IMG/VR virus record: IMGVR_UViG_3300040801_002856 | Coordinates: 1 to 31,000 of that record | Origin: a virus | DNA: 31,000 nt | Reading direction: 5' to 3' (one strand) | Part shown: positions 7,784-14,462 of the stretch, in pieces | How the letters are laid out: the number at the start of each line of letters is the position of its first letter | Position numbering within the stretch: the stretch's first letter is position 1 | Made by a program: the position numbers and the translations under genes | Notes under the pieces: generated by a model | The model's input: the letters and a program-made list of their open reading frames with translations, nothing else | Told to the model about the DNA's origin: nothing | Database searches by the model: none

Positions 7784-8676
7784 CGTCTTGGATTAATCTC
7801 GTCAAAAAAGTCGCAAAAACTTATAAAGTTATAATTTGAATAATATCCCCTATCCCAGTCAGGGTGATACCATGTATCGAATCTGTACTCGGTTAAGGGG
7901 AATTCCCCCTCATTTAATAACTGAGTCATTATTTGCTCTTCCTTATATAATGATCCCTCGTTAGTGTATTTCTCAAAAAGAGATATAACCGCGTCACAGT
8001 AATCATTCATAAGTTCAACATTACCGCCAAATAACCCACCCACTACTGATCCTTTAAATGGATGATCTGGTGATATTCTCTGATGCTGTAAGTTATTATT
8101 GACTATATTTAGTATTCCATCATTACCAGTAAATTTTACTAAATTTTTAGTAAAATCTGAATTAAAAATTAGATCATTTTTTGCTGATAAGTCTAGCGTA
8201 TTAGGTTGTAGGTCCATAATAAAGTTAACATTGTGACTATAATGCGGGTTAAATCTACTATGAATTATACCGGAATGGGATAGTCCTGCGTCTATCCAGT
8301 AAATGTGGTCCAAGTCGGGAGAGTCTTTTATGATATCTTTTATTTTTAAGAATTTACCCCACATAATCTCTACGCAACGGAACATCCACACATGGGAGTT
8401 CCTATAATGATCCGGGTTAGAGTCTCTTATGTTGTTAACATCTTGGTGAAAGTAATAACTATCTAATTCTTTACTTCTGAATTCAATATTACCCATATCC
8501 GAAAATTCTTTAACGAGTCCCGGAAGCTCCCTTTCGGATGTATAACACACTATAGGTGATTCAATTTGGGCTATAGTCTTAAGAGAGTTTCTAAATACTC
8601 CACCGCGATTACTTCTACCGCAAAACTTACTTTTAAAAAGCCCGTCGTACAAGCAACTGACAAACTTTACCCTCAT
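7780..8676 (-). CDS. HtrL/YibB-like protein, probable glycosyltransferase
   Basis: 298 residues. Starts MRVKFVSCLYDGLF and contains HIYWIDAGLSHSG (~124-136), the same WIDAG core as the N-terminal domain of the next gene. It also has a GGLFGGN segment like that gene's GGIFGGS. The two are therefore divergent relatives side by side. HtrL/YibB proteins are linked to cell-surface polysaccharide loci, but their chemistry is poorly defined. It starts 6 bases after the stop of the upstream glycosyltransferase and overlaps the downstream gene by 4 bases. No signal peptide or membrane helix is visible, so it should act in the cytoplasm. Confidence 0.65.
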   Translation of the reverse strand: MRVKFVSCLYDGLFKSKFCGRSNRGGVFRNSLKTIAQIESPIVCYTSERELPGLVKEFSDMGNIEFRSKELDSYYFHQDVNNIRDSNPDHYRNSHVWMFRCVEIMWGKFLKIKDIIKDSPDLDHIYWIDAGLSHSGIIHSRFNPHYSHNVNFIMDLQPNTLDLSAKNDLIFNSDFTKNLVKFTGNDGILNIVNNNLQHQRISPDHPFKGSVVGGLFGGNVELMNDYCDAVISLFEKYTNEGSLYKEEQIMTQLLNEGEFPLTEYRFDTWYHPDWDRGYYSNYNFISFCDFFDEINPRR

Positions 8677-8682
8677 TTATCT

Positions 8683-10056
8683 TTACTCCACGACTTTTGT
8701 AATTTTATTTAGCCATCCTTTAGATGTACTGTGGGGCCATACTGTGAATGTTTTCGGTATTCTATTTGATAAGAATATCAAACGGTAATCAACCCATTCA
8801 TTCTTTAGATGGTTCTTAAGCTCACTACCTGATAAATCCTTCCGATAAATTTCATCATCACTATCATCATGTGCTCCAACATAACAAAAATCATAGTCAT
8901 CAACTTCTTCCGTTATTTCGTTCTTATGGAATATAATTCTTACGTCATTGGACCTACAAAATGACTCTCTCCACTCTTCTTCGTTTTCATATTCGTAGTT
9001 ATTTGGTGGCGGCTCTCTATCCAGCGTCTTCTGCTGTACTCCTCTATATTTAAAACTGATTCCCGCATATTCTTCATATTCACGAAGAGTTCTTTCCGTT
9101 CCGAAACCATATTTTCCGAAATCGATTTGATTGGGGTCTTCCCCATCCATCCCAAAAAGAATTCTGTTTCTTCGATGGCACAAGTCATTACGCTCAACCC
9201 AGTCAAGTTTAACATTTCCTTTATTCTTCTCTGGGGTGGTATGATCATCCCAAATCTTAGTTCTACCCTTTCTGGTATATTCATGCCATGCAATAACTTT
9301 ATGAGGGTGGAATAAGTCGTATCCGTGAGTGAACGCCCGTACAGCTAATGATATTTCTTCACCATGGAAAAAATATTCCGGATCATGCTGTACATTTACA
9401 GCAAAGTCTCCGTCTACAAAACAAAAATGTGCCGAGAAAAATCTAGCGGGTAATGGTTCTTGTCTATCTTCCCAGTCCTCCATGGTTGAAGGAAGGAAGA
9501 ATACCGCACCCTCGGGAATGAACCGGTCAAAGTCCATTTTCCAAGGAACTCTTACTCGGGCCTTTGGATCATTTTCGGGATCAAATGAAGGTATATACCC
9601 CGTCAATAGCGGTTTGGGATATTCTTCGGACCTTATACCCTCTAGCATATTAACACAAAGAGCGTCCCAATCAGGTACAAACCTGTGATGAGAATCTAAC
9701 TGTAAAGTGTAGTCTTCCCCATCATACATTTGCTGAATGAGATGCCGTGCCCAACAAGCTCCCTTTGTATTGTTAAAGTGAACGTCAAGTATGGTAATTC
9801 TTGCCCCACCCTTGGTCGCATTAATAATAGATGTTACATGTTCATGGTCATATAATTCAGAATAATCTTCCTCAAATCCCAGAACGTCGAATCCATCATC
9901 CAAAAATTGCTCTAGAGTCTCATCATCGCCGTGCTGCCATGCAATGCATACATGTAACCCTTCAGGATTTTTAGCATGGTTAATAAGATCATTAACGGTA
10001 TTGAGTAATTCAGGGTCCCTATAGCTTGCTATTTGCACAAATATGCTGTACATCAA
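8683..10056 (-). CDS. GlcNAc-type glycosyltransferase (PF11397-like)
   Basis: 457 residues. The N-terminus IFVQIASYRDPELLNTVNDL is the typical opening of this family, related to Skp1 GlcNAc-transferases. YTLQLDSHHRFVPDWD (~116-131) has the expected D.H metal/nucleotide-sugar motif, and FFHGEEISLAVRAFTHGYDL and VIAWHEY follow as in relatives. The C-terminal ~100 residues are less conserved. Expected role: transfer of an N-acetylhexosamine-like sugar, with acceptor unknown (virion protein, DNA or host polysaccharide). It is first in the three-gene operon, with AAGGAG about 8 bases before the ATG; no late-promoter box is seen, only a TATAAT-like string near 10077-10084 just downstream of the previous gene's terminator. 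Confidence 0.75.
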   Translation of the reverse strand: MMYSIFVQIASYRDPELLNTVNDLINHAKNPEGLHVCIAWQHGDDETLEQFLDDGFDVLGFEEDYSELYDHEHVTSIINATKGGARITILDVHFNNTKGACWARHLIQQMYDGEDYTLQLDSHHRFVPDWDALCVNMLEGIRSEEYPKPLLTGYIPSFDPENDPKARVRVPWKMDFDRFIPEGAVFFLPSTMEDWEDRQEPLPARFFSAHFCFVDGDFAVNVQHDPEYFFHGEEISLAVRAFTHGYDLFHPHKVIAWHEYTRKGRTKIWDDHTTPEKNKGNVKLDWVERNDLCHRRNRILFGMDGEDPNQIDFGKYGFGTERTLREYEEYAGISFKYRGVQQKTLDREPPPNNYEYENEEEWRESFCRSNDVRIIFHKNEITEEVDDYDFCYVGAHDDSDDEIYRKDLSGSELKNHLKNEWVDYRLIFLSNRIPKTFTVWPHSTSKGWLNKITKVVE

Positions 10057-10083
10057 CTTCTCCTTATTGTTTTAATTATATTA

Positions 10084-10114
10084 AAAAGCTTCTGGTCGAT
10101 AGCTCGACCAGAAG
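10084..10114 (-). terminator. Rho-independent terminator
   Basis: A perfect 11-bp stem, CTTCTGGTCGA (10089-10099) with TCGACCAGAAG (10104-10114), and a 4-base loop. On the minus strand it is followed by a run of T. It lies 2 bases past the stop of the 123-residue gene and separates it from the glycosyltransferase operon. Confidence 0.85.
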
Positions 10115-10116
10115 TC

Positions 10117-10488
10117 TTATGCGTACTCTGACCCAGTTGCAACCACACCACCTGAACGTCCAATTCGTGGGCGTTCGATTGCTCCCGATGGGTAACGAAT
10201 TCTGACGTACTGGTGGAAATAATCGAGTGCGTTCTGGCCATTTCCTAGGGTGACCTGAGCCATAGTCTCAAAAAGTGGCTGAAAGTCATTAACTTTAGCA
10301 CTTCTCTGGAGAACATTTAAAAGCCTTTTTTGGTCAATTGCATCTAGTTCTTCATTTTTGATGAACCAAAGCTCGTACTGATCATTACCTTCAGCATCTC
10401 TACCATGTTCCACAACTTTCAAAAGTGTCACTTCGGTAAGAACTCCGTTCCCTGCAATATCTAACTGTTTTACAAATTTAGTTTCCAT
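10117..10488 (-). CDS. Small conserved-looking phage protein, unknown function
   Basis: 123 residues with no recognised family. It begins METKFVKQLDIAGNGVLTEV and ends with a basic Gly-rich tail (RPRIGRSGGVVATGSEYA). The ATG has AAGGAG about 7 bases upstream and an AATAAATA late-type box at 10528-10535; a strong terminator follows the stop directly. A single-gene unit with its own late promoter and terminator suggests a product needed in quantity, perhaps a structural or assembly protein; that is inference from architecture only. Confidence 0.6.
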   Translation of the reverse strand: METKFVKQLDIAGNGVLTEVTLLKVVEHGRDAEGNDQYELWFIKNEELDAIDQKRLLNVLQRSAKVNDFQPLFETMAQVTLGNGQNALDYFHQYVRIRYPSGAIERPRIGRSGGVVATGSEYA

Positions 10489-10498
10489 TTTAAACTCC

Positions 10499-10540
10499 TT
10501 GATAAATAATATTGTAGTTGTTACTACTATTTATTATCAA
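10499..10540. promoter_or_regulatory. Divergent late-type promoter pair in a near-palindrome
   Basis: The stretch starts TTGATAAATAAT and ends ATTTATTATCAA, an imperfect inverted repeat. It offers GATAAATA (10501-10508) on the plus strand toward the Nudix gene and AATAAATA (10528-10535) on the minus strand toward the 123-residue gene. The minus-strand box and its downstream bases are part of an 18-base string (10518-10535) repeated exactly at 27983-28000. Confidence 0.5.
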
Positions 10541-10558
10541 AAAAATGGGGTGTCTTAG

Positions 10559-10987
10559 TTGACCAATAAAGTAGAAAAAGCTGGTATCATTCCATTCTAC
10601 ATGGAAGATGACGGATTAACAATGATGTTCATGAAACCATCCGATAAAAATTATGGTGGTAAGAAATTCCAAATAGCCAAGGGACATATTGATCCGGGAG
10701 AAAATCCTCTTGAAGCTGCCGTAAGGGAATGTTATGAAGAATTAGGTCTTCTGGAAAATAATATTATTTGGCTTGAAAAATGTGGGATTTTTCTTACTAA
10801 CCATCACATCTTCATAGCCCAAGTAAAGGACAATTCCCCAAAAGCATTTACTGACTATACTGATGAAACTGAAGATACTGCGTGGTTAGGCTTGGATGAA
10901 TTCTTATCGGTCGGTAGAGGGAAGCATGGGGATATTGTTGAAAGGTGCGTGGCTCACTTTAACTATTCTGTGAAGAAACGCGGTTAA
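10559..10987 (+). CDS. Nudix hydrolase
   Basis: 142 residues. The Nudix box is complete: GHIDPGENPLEAAVRE followed by CYEELGL, fitting G.....E.......RE..EE.G. with the metal-binding glutamates intact. Nudix enzymes split X-linked nucleoside diphosphates; KNYGGKKFQIAKGHIDPGE resembles dinucleoside-tetraphosphate pyrophosphatase and MutT-like relatives. The substrate cannot be assigned, with a modified dNTP, ApnA or an RNA cap all possible. The start is TTG at 10559: the nearby ATG at 10545 runs out of frame into TGA, and GGGG lies about 9 bases before the TTG. It converges on and overlaps the repeat-protein gene by 29 bases. Confidence 0.9.
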   Translation: MTNKVEKAGIIPFYMEDDGLTMMFMKPSDKNYGGKKFQIAKGHIDPGENPLEAAVRECYEELGLLENNIIWLEKCGIFLTNHHIFIAQVKDNSPKAFTDYTDETEDTAWLGLDEFLSVGRGKHGDIVERCVAHFNYSVKKRG

Positions 10988-11678
10988 ACTCCATTGAAAG
11001 TTTAGACATAAGACCTATCATGTTTACTATATGAAAATAGTCTTTGTACTCATAATGTTCATTTATGCCCAAATCTTCCATGAATTTTTTATACTGAAAC
11101 GTATCGGGTACATGATAAGCTGCCACTAGTTTACCATTAACCTTCATTAGATAGTCTCTTATTGAGCTAATTCCACCGGCAGTCATACCGCACTTATAGT
11201 AATCCCTATCGGCTTTGGGGTTATGCATAATAAAGAACATAAATGTTGCTTCCATTAAATTTCTAGACTTTTCTCTGATATTGATTCCCAAAAAGTTACC
11301 CCATGATATCCATTCATCTTTATCTCGATAATATAGATCAGGTCTCTTTGGTATATCTTCCACCATATCATTAGACCCAGCAAAGTTAAGCCACTCATTT
11401 TTTGTACTAAGACGCAATGACTGTGCGAAAGCTCTTGCCTCATCAAACGGTCTATATTTTTTGGGCTTGCATGGGAAGGGAGTATTGTTCCCTAGGAAAT
11501 CATTCCATGTTATAAAATCATTCTTATATGCCCTATCAGGTCTTCTTGGTAGACCGGCAGGCTTATTTAGGTCATGCCACTTTATATACTGAGCAACTGA
11601 TCCTATGTTTTCACTTCTGGCCACATCCCTTGCCTCTTCAAAGGGGAGATTTTTTCTGGGCCTACCGCGTTTAGCCAT
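10959..11678 (-). CDS. Putative DNA-binding protein with AT-hook-like tail and two integrase-type repeats
   Basis: 239 residues. The N-terminus MAKRGRPRK is an AT-hook-like GRP core. Two ~50-residue repeats follow: LPFEEARDVARSENI ... AYKNDFITWNDFLG, and RPFDEARAFAQSLRL ... YYRDKDEWISWGNFLG. This FxEAR ... P.RPD..Y ... W.WG.FLG unit matches the phage-integrase repeat found in marine phage and giant-virus proteins. The C-terminal ~95 residues contain DYYKCGMTAGGISSIRDYL, which faintly recalls the GIY-YIG/T5orf172 nuclease pattern; no catalytic set can be confirmed. An exact TATAAATA at 11715-11722 lies 36 bases upstream. It may bind or cut DNA, or be a mobile-gene relic. Confidence 0.6.
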   Translation of the reverse strand: MAKRGRPRKNLPFEEARDVARSENIGSVAQYIKWHDLNKPAGLPRRPDRAYKNDFITWNDFLGNNTPFPCKPKKYRPFDEARAFAQSLRLSTKNEWLNFAGSNDMVEDIPKRPDLYYRDKDEWISWGNFLGINIREKSRNLMEATFMFFIMHNPKADRDYYKCGMTAGGISSIRDYLMKVNGKLVAAYHVPDTFQYKKFMEDLGINEHYEYKDYFHIVNMIGLMSKLSMEFNRVSSQNS

Positions 11679-11708
11679 ATCGTAATTTACCTTAAGTTAT
11701 TCAATTTC

Positions 11709-11722
11709 AATAAATATTTATA
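11709..11722. promoter_or_regulatory. Overlapping divergent late promoter boxes
   Basis: The minus strand has an exact TATAAATA (11715-11722) toward the repeat-protein gene. The plus strand has AATAAATA (11709-11716) toward the membrane-protein gene, ending 5 bases before its ATG at 11722. Confidence 0.5.
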
Positions 11723-12369
11723 TGTTAAATTTAAAAGATGTTCTCCTGAGAACTGCGGAAATATTTGATGCTTGGAGGGTAATACCTCGTATTGTATTGG
11801 TGCTATACTCTTCGTTAGTATTCAGCCTATATCTGTGGTACAGGTCTATACCAACCTATGTTCAGGAGCAATGTGATGGTGCCCTCATGCAGACGCTTCT
11901 TGATAGGGGAATGGAACTGGAGGCAGTAGAGGCAGTTGCATGTACCGTAGTGGATATTGTGGGTGGACCCACAATGGCCCAATCCACCTTCGTTACTACA
12001 ATAATAGGTCTTTCTACTGGTATATTTGGATTATATGTTGCGACTGGAAGAAAATGGGACAAGTTTGGTTATTATGACAGGTTCCCTCACCCATCATTTC
12101 CCGATAATGGAGACAATGGATGGGGATGGGGGAGAAGACCGGGCAGAGGGCCCGGATATGGACCTTACCCTCCGTATGGACCGTATGGGCCCCCATACGC
12201 GCCGTTTGCCGAAGGCGAGGAGGATGCTGAGGTAGCTAATGTGGTTGGGCCTGACGGCCCATCTGGGCCCGAATTCAAACCATCTGATAATGGACCTAAG
12301 TGGGAGAATCCTTTCGGAGATGATGAAACATCATCTCCCCCAACTCATCCAGACCCAGATGTTAAATAG
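11722..12369 (+). CDS. Two-helix membrane protein with Pro/Gly-rich tail
   Basis: 215 residues. Helix 1 is about residues 24-41 (IVLVLYSSLVFSLYLWYR). Between the helices lies an acidic loop with two Cys (EQCDGALMQ, VACTVVDIVGG). Helix 2 is about residues 89-108 (TFVTTIIGLSTGIFGLYVAT). The tail is low complexity: GPGYGPYPPYGPYGPPYAPF, then acidic and Pro-rich to PDPDVK. Two helices and small size could suit a holin-like or envelope protein, but the long tail is unusual and no family was recognised. No Shine-Dalgarno is visible before the ATG and a late-type box ends only 5 bases upstream. The 3' end overlaps the RNase H gene by 25 bases. Confidence 0.6.
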   Translation: MLNLKDVLLRTAEIFDAWRVIPRIVLVLYSSLVFSLYLWYRSIPTYVQEQCDGALMQTLLDRGMELEAVEAVACTVVDIVGGPTMAQSTFVTTIIGLSTGIFGLYVATGRKWDKFGYYDRFPHPSFPDNGDNGWGWGRRPGRGPGYGPYPPYGPYGPPYAPFAEGEEDAEVANVVGPDGPSGPEFKPSDNGPKWENPFGDDETSSPPTHPDPDVK

Positions 12370-13319
12370 CGAGAAGATATAAAGTCAAAATACTGCTCTT
12401 TATCTACAAGTATTTGAGACATCCCGAATCTTTTGGTGAATGCTATAAAGTCAAAAAGATAAAAACTACCCCTATTCTCGTTACTTTCTTTTATGGTCTT
12501 ATCTATAATATTACGGATATATTTGGGCTGGCGCTTAAGGTCAATTAAAAGCTTATTTTCTTCAAATAAATCTCTCGTAACATAATTATGTTCGATTGGC
12601 TCATGTTCACCAACCTCTTCAACTACAAAAGTATGCTCCATTAGGTTATTAAAGTGATAATCATCTTCGTATGCCTTGAATATTTCAGTTTTACGAAGTC
12701 TAGGGTAAGCGCTTTGTATGTTGTCCTTGCCAAAACCTTCACCCCTGAAAAATTTTTCAAACAAAAATAACTCAGGGTCATTATTCCATTCATCCAATGA
12801 GCGTTCCTCAAACTTAACCGGCTCCACTAAGGTAACTTTACCCCCCACACTATTAATTAGCTGCATAAAATCCTTATCCGAACTAAAAATAATATGGTCA
12901 TCTTCTGGATGGGCCTGCACATATCCGGCAATAAGGTCATCAGCCTCAAGGTAGTCGGCCTGTAAACAAAGAATATTAGTTTGGGTCTTAAAAAACTCAA
13001 CGAAATCGCTAAAATTATCGGTGAATTCTTTCAATTTCTGTTTCTTGGATTCACTAAGGCTCCGGTTTCTTCCGTCTTTATATAATCTATGTGTAACTTT
13101 GTCTTTATTTTTATCACTGGTATAGACTTTTCTCCAAGAATCATTTTTGCAGTCAAAGGCGATAATGACATCATCAGGCTTATATCTATCCTTTAATGCC
13201 TGACCCTTAGCCATTAATTTGAGGATTGCTGTAGCCGTTATTGTATCGACATCTTCATTAATATTACTGAAGAAATATCGGTATGACTGCGCGTTGCCGT
13301 CTATTATTAAATGCTTCAT
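12345..13319 (-). CDS. rnh: RNase H, T4 Rnh-type 5'-3' exonuclease of the FEN-1 family
   Basis: 324 residues from the ATG at 13319; a TTG at 13328 is possible but would overlap the upstream stop. Removes RNA primers and flaps from lagging-strand fragments. MKHLIIDGNAQSYRYFF carries the first metal ligand Asp7; DVIIAFDCKNDSWRK, LQADYLEADDLIAGYV and HIIFSSDKDFMQLI supply the other acidic clusters of the flap-nuclease core. Length is close to T4 RNase H (305). It is the last gene of the minus-strand replication run and starts one base after the upstream stop. Its 3' end overlaps the convergent membrane-protein gene by 25 bases. Confidence 0.88.
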   Translation of the reverse strand: MKHLIIDGNAQSYRYFFSNINEDVDTITATAILKLMAKGQALKDRYKPDDVIIAFDCKNDSWRKVYTSDKNKDKVTHRLYKDGRNRSLSESKKQKLKEFTDNFSDFVEFFKTQTNILCLQADYLEADDLIAGYVQAHPEDDHIIFSSDKDFMQLINSVGGKVTLVEPVKFEERSLDEWNNDPELFLFEKFFRGEGFGKDNIQSAYPRLRKTEIFKAYEDDYHFNNLMEHTFVVEEVGEHEPIEHNYVTRDLFEENKLLIDLKRQPKYIRNIIDKTIKESNENRGSFYLFDFIAFTKRFGMSQILVDKEQYFDFISSRYLTSGSG

Positions 13320-13320
13320 A

Positions 13321-13719
13321 TTACTCAATAGTTCTAACCGAAAACTCCAACCATTGTTGGATCATTTGCTCCTTTGGTCCTCTTGGAATTCCAGATTTTT
13401 CAATTTCATCAAGAAAGGCTGAGTTACAAGCCATCTTCATTGGGAATCCTCTTTCTTCATCAGGAACATCACATATAGCCAATTCAAACCATGGAGTTGT
13501 CTGATTTTCCATTTCAATTTCTTTACCTTCTAGCTCGTCCACGAGATGTTCAAATTCTCTAGTAAGCCTTTGTGCCTTAGCAACATCAAGACTCTTCTCT
13601 AATGCCTTAAGCTTTTTTGGGTTAGATACTATTGTATCAAAATATGTAGTTATAATTTCGGGGCTATCTATGAGGGTTTCCAGTATTAGCTTTTTAAGTT
13701 TTTCTTTTCTGTTGAACAT
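13321..13719 (-). CDS. Unknown small protein between rnh and the putative clamp gene
   Basis: 132 residues. The N-terminal two thirds are helical and charged (MFNRKEKLKKLILETLID, KLKALEKSLDVAKAQR); the C-terminal part, PWFELAICDVPDEERGF to QWLEFSVRTIE, looks more folded. In T4 the small late regulators DsbA and gp33 lie near rnh, so a transcription or replication accessory role is possible, but no diagnostic motif of gp33 or gp59 was seen. It starts 2 bases after the stop of the upstream gene and is followed directly by the rnh ATG, so it is translated as part of that operon. Confidence 0.55.
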   Translation of the reverse strand: MFNRKEKLKKLILETLIDSPEIITTYFDTIVSNPKKLKALEKSLDVAKAQRLTREFEHLVDELEGKEIEMENQTTPWFELAICDVPDEERGFPMKMACNSAFLDEIEKSGIPRGPKEQMIQQWLEFSVRTIE

Positions 13720-13721
13720 AA

Positions 13722-14462
13722 TTATCTCCCATCTGTTTCTGGAAATACGATTGCGGTTAAGCCTTTAATATCCACAAGCAAGCAACCCCTCTCGGTTATT
13801 GTGAACTTTGTTAGTTGGCCATTTTGTATAAGGGGGACAATTTTATTGTGCTTATAGGTATACGAAAAATTATAATCTTCAGTATAGAATTCCGGAGTTT
13901 TTGTAATTAAATGTAACGCAGAATCTCCTTCATTATCAGCAATCTCTAAAAATATATTCCCCTTTATCCCCTTGATATTTATTGTGTTATTTTTGTTACG
14001 TACAACTCTACCGAGACCGGATATTACTTTAGCAGTACTATCCTCCATGACAAATGATACGATATTTTTATCCTTAATGCCCGATGGTAGCTTATATAAT
14101 GAGCCATTAGCACAGCTAACTTCCACCCCCGTTCTGGGTCCATCAATGCGTATCTTCTTGGCAATTTTATCACCTGAATCAAGTTCTTTATGTTCAGGTA
14201 TTCTTAGTGAATAAGATTCACCCTCATCCTCTGCTAATTTTTTGATGAAGGAAAGCCTAGAGTTAAGCTCTTGGATTTTGTTAACGCAAATAGAGTCAAC
14301 TTCAAGCCACGGCATCTCCTTTTCCATAACAATAAAAATATAAAGTTCTTGAGATTTGGCTTTAATGCCATTTTTATCCATTATGAATACATCAAGATTT
14401 AACCTCTTGCTTATCTCGGTTATTAGCTCAATATATCCTAAAGTTTTAGCTCCTAATTTCAT
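13722..14462 (-). CDS. Possible divergent sliding clamp (gp45/PCNA-like)
   Basis: 246 residues, near the 228 of T4 gp45. No signature motif is decisive. In favour: alternating strands throughout, and a C-terminal pattern of YTYKHNKIVPLIQNGQLTKF then ITERGCLLVDIKGLTAIVFP, which resembles the last domain of PCNA-type clamps (helix, strand, strand ending at a Pro). It also sits immediately after the DNA polymerase gene with a TAATG stop-start overlap, and that polymerase ends in ADELLVF, a plausible clamp-binding tail. Against: in T4, gene 45 lies with the clamp-loader genes, not next to gene 43 in this way. It could instead be an unrelated replication accessory protein. Confidence 0.35.
   Translation of the reverse strand: MKLGAKTLGYIELITEISKRLNLDVFIMDKNGIKAKSQELYIFIVMEKEMPWLEVDSICVNKIQELNSRLSFIKKLAEDEGESYSLRIPEHKELDSGDKIAKKIRIDGPRTGVEVSCANGSLYKLPSGIKDKNIVSFVMEDSTAKVISGLGRVVRNKNNTINIKGIKGNIFLEIADNEGDSALHLITKTPEFYTEDYNFSYTYKHNKIVPLIQNGQLTKFTITERGCLLVDIKGLTAIVFPETDGR

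Noticed and set aside
8940-9688. ORFs overlapping the GlcNAc-type transferase gene on both strands
   Set aside because: All lie inside a well-supported coding region and show no recognisable domain.
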